Shown here: positions 62,982 to 64,000 of the stretch, in pieces
Layout: every line of letters begins with the position of its first letter
Numbering within the stretch: position 1 is the first letter of the stretch
Origin: Paraburkholderia dilworthii
GTDB lineage: Bacteria; Pseudomonadota; Gammaproteobacteria; Burkholderiales; Burkholderiaceae
Direction: 5' to 3'
DNA length: 64,000 nucleotides
NCBI RefSeq assembly: GCF_000472525.1
Contig: NZ_AWZT01000017.1
Location: 1-64,000, forward strand
Program-made: the position numbers and the translations under genes
Notes under the pieces: generated by a model
What the model was told of the DNA's origin: nothing
The model's database searches: none
The model's input: only the letters and a program-made list of their open reading frames with translations

Positions 62982-64000
62982 TCAGTTCGGCACGTTCACC
63001 GCGCCGTTTGCCACGGTAATGGCATTCCCGCCGGGATTTGCCGCAATCGCCGGCAAGTTTGCGACGGTCAATGCAGGCGCCGCGCCCGGCGTACCGCCGC
63101 GCGGCACCGTATGGACCACTTGCGACGGCGGCAAAGGCGTGCCGCTCTTCAGATGACTCCACATCAGATTGAGCGCCTGAATGTTGTAGTAATGCAGCGG
63201 CACGAAGCGCGTGTCGAAGCCCGCCACGCCGAGGAACGCGTCGAAGTGCTGGCCGTTCGTGATTTCATAGAACGACAGCTTGCTCGCGCCGCCTTCCACG
63301 AGTTGGTTCGTTGCGAAATACGGCCGCGACGCATGGTTGATCGGCACCAATGCATCGGCCCGGCCTTGCACGATGATGGTCGGCTTGCCATGCAGGTTCG
63401 CATTCACCTTGATCGCTTCCACGCTCGTCGTCAGCGCGCCGTTGGTCCACAGCGTGCGCAGGCACGCTGCGCCCACGTAGCTTGCGTCGACCGTTGCGAG
63501 CCGATGATCGAATGCGCCCACCGTGCCCGCGTTATACACGAGGTTGATGCCGTTCGTGGGCGGCACGCCGTTGCCGGTGCCGAACACGGTGAGCATCGGC
63601 GAAACGGCTGGCGTCACACCCGCCGCGCCCGTCGAACTCGTCGTGCCGAAGCTGAAGTTGCAGAGGTTGGCGGTCACGCTCGCCCTGGCATAGGCGTTCG
63701 CATAGGTCACGGCGACAGCCGGCACCGCTTGCGAATCCCACATCGGCGCATGCAGCACGTCCGAATCGGTCTCGTAGCCGTTCTGATGCAACAGCGCGAG
63801 CGCATTGGTCGCCTGCGTGATGGTGTCCGTTCCCGCGATCACACCGTTCGCCGCGAGTGTCGCGCATCGCGCGGTGCGGATCGCGGTGGTCGTGGCAACC
63901 GGCAGCGTCGTCAGATACGGCGCGCCGGTTGCGGCAGGCGCGAGCGCCGCGCACGGCTCCAGCAGGTTTGCGAGCGTCATGTAATCCGCAAGCGGCTTGC
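62982..64000 (-). CDS. D-(-)-3-hydroxybutyrate oligomer hydrolase, C-terminal part
   Basis: The open frame runs off the right edge; about 339 C-terminal residues are in the window. CAALAPAATGAPYLTTLP, MWDSQAVPAVAVTYANAYARASV and KPTIIVQGRADALVPINHASRPYF match the 3HB-oligomer hydrolase family, which splits oligomers released from polyhydroxybutyrate. The Asp in GRADALVP and the His in NGQHFDAFLG would complete the serine-hydrolase triad; the Ser lies outside. It is usually secreted or periplasmic. Confidence 0.85.
   Translation of the reverse strand, partial: KPLADYMTLANLLEPCAALAPAATGAPYLTTLPVATTTAIRTARCATLAANGVIAGTDTITQATNALALLHQNGYETDSDVLHAPMWDSQAVPAVAVTYANAYARASVTANLCNFSFGTTSSTGAAGVTPAVSPMLTVFGTGNGVPPTNGINLVYNAGTVGAFDHRLATVDASYVGAACLRTLWTNGALTTSVEAIKVNANLHGKPTIIVQGRADALVPINHASRPYFATNQLVEGGASKLSFYEITNGQHFDAFLGVAGFDTRFVPLHYYNIQALNLMWSHLKSGTPLPPSQVVHTVPRGGTPGAAPALTVANLPAIAANPGGNAITVANGAVNVPN

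Overview
The window reads as a high-GC betaproteobacterial chromosome, most likely Burkholderia or Paraburkholderia. The evidence is several small secreted DUF4148 proteins, a DUF2968 protein, two Burkholderia-type trimeric porins, an extracellular 3-hydroxybutyrate-oligomer hydrolase, and Shine-Dalgarno sequences of the AGGAG type. No rRNA, tRNA, CRISPR array, insertion sequence, integrase or phage gene was recognised.

Positions 1-8 kb are loosely packed. They hold a decayed MarR regulator, a DUF4148 protein, a Tat-signal short-chain dehydrogenase, a nitrobindin-like protein whose signal peptide is out of frame with any normal start, a haem/flavin ferric-reductase-like membrane oxidoreductase and an MHS-family MFS carrier. 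Positions 8-22 kb form an envelope and efflux block: a small unknown protein, an OmpR-type response regulator, a histidine kinase and a second regulator with a degenerate receiver; then two small secreted proteins, a porin, a complete RND pump operon (permease, adaptor, outer-membrane factor), a LysR regulator and a second porin.

Positions 22.5-30.5 kb are a single-strand uptake and catabolic cluster: GntR regulator, gamma-glutamyltransferase-like enzyme, OxlT-type MFS carrier, NitT/TauT-type ABC transporter and amidase. Positions 30.8-39.6 kb hold a second two-component pair, a divergent orphan response regulator and a second RND pump operon.

Positions 40-64 kb look like conserved chromosome: DUF4148 and other small envelope proteins, a retropepsin-like lipoprotein, glycogen phosphorylase, a DHA2-type exporter, L-threonine aldolase, an NlpD-like lipoprotein, a cupin, a DUF2968 protein, 6-phosphogluconate dehydrogenase, a DUF938 methyltransferase, a sirtuin, an SDR, a polysaccharide deacetylase, a short DUF2252 protein, MotA/MotB, exonuclease III and the end of a 3HB-oligomer hydrolase gene.

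The most notable observation is regulatory. Up to nine promoters in the window carry a paired half-site of the form TTAA/TTCA (or TAAA/TGAA), 6 nt, TTAA/TTCA. In eight of them a -10-like hexamer begins exactly 48 nt after the first base of the pair, and in one it begins 47 nt after. The downstream genes are both RND pumps, both two-component operons, three of four DUF4148 genes, the ferric-reductase-like gene and, more weakly, the first porin. This suggests one envelope and efflux regulon driven by the OmpR-type regulators encoded here. The pattern was found by eye and has not been tested statistically.
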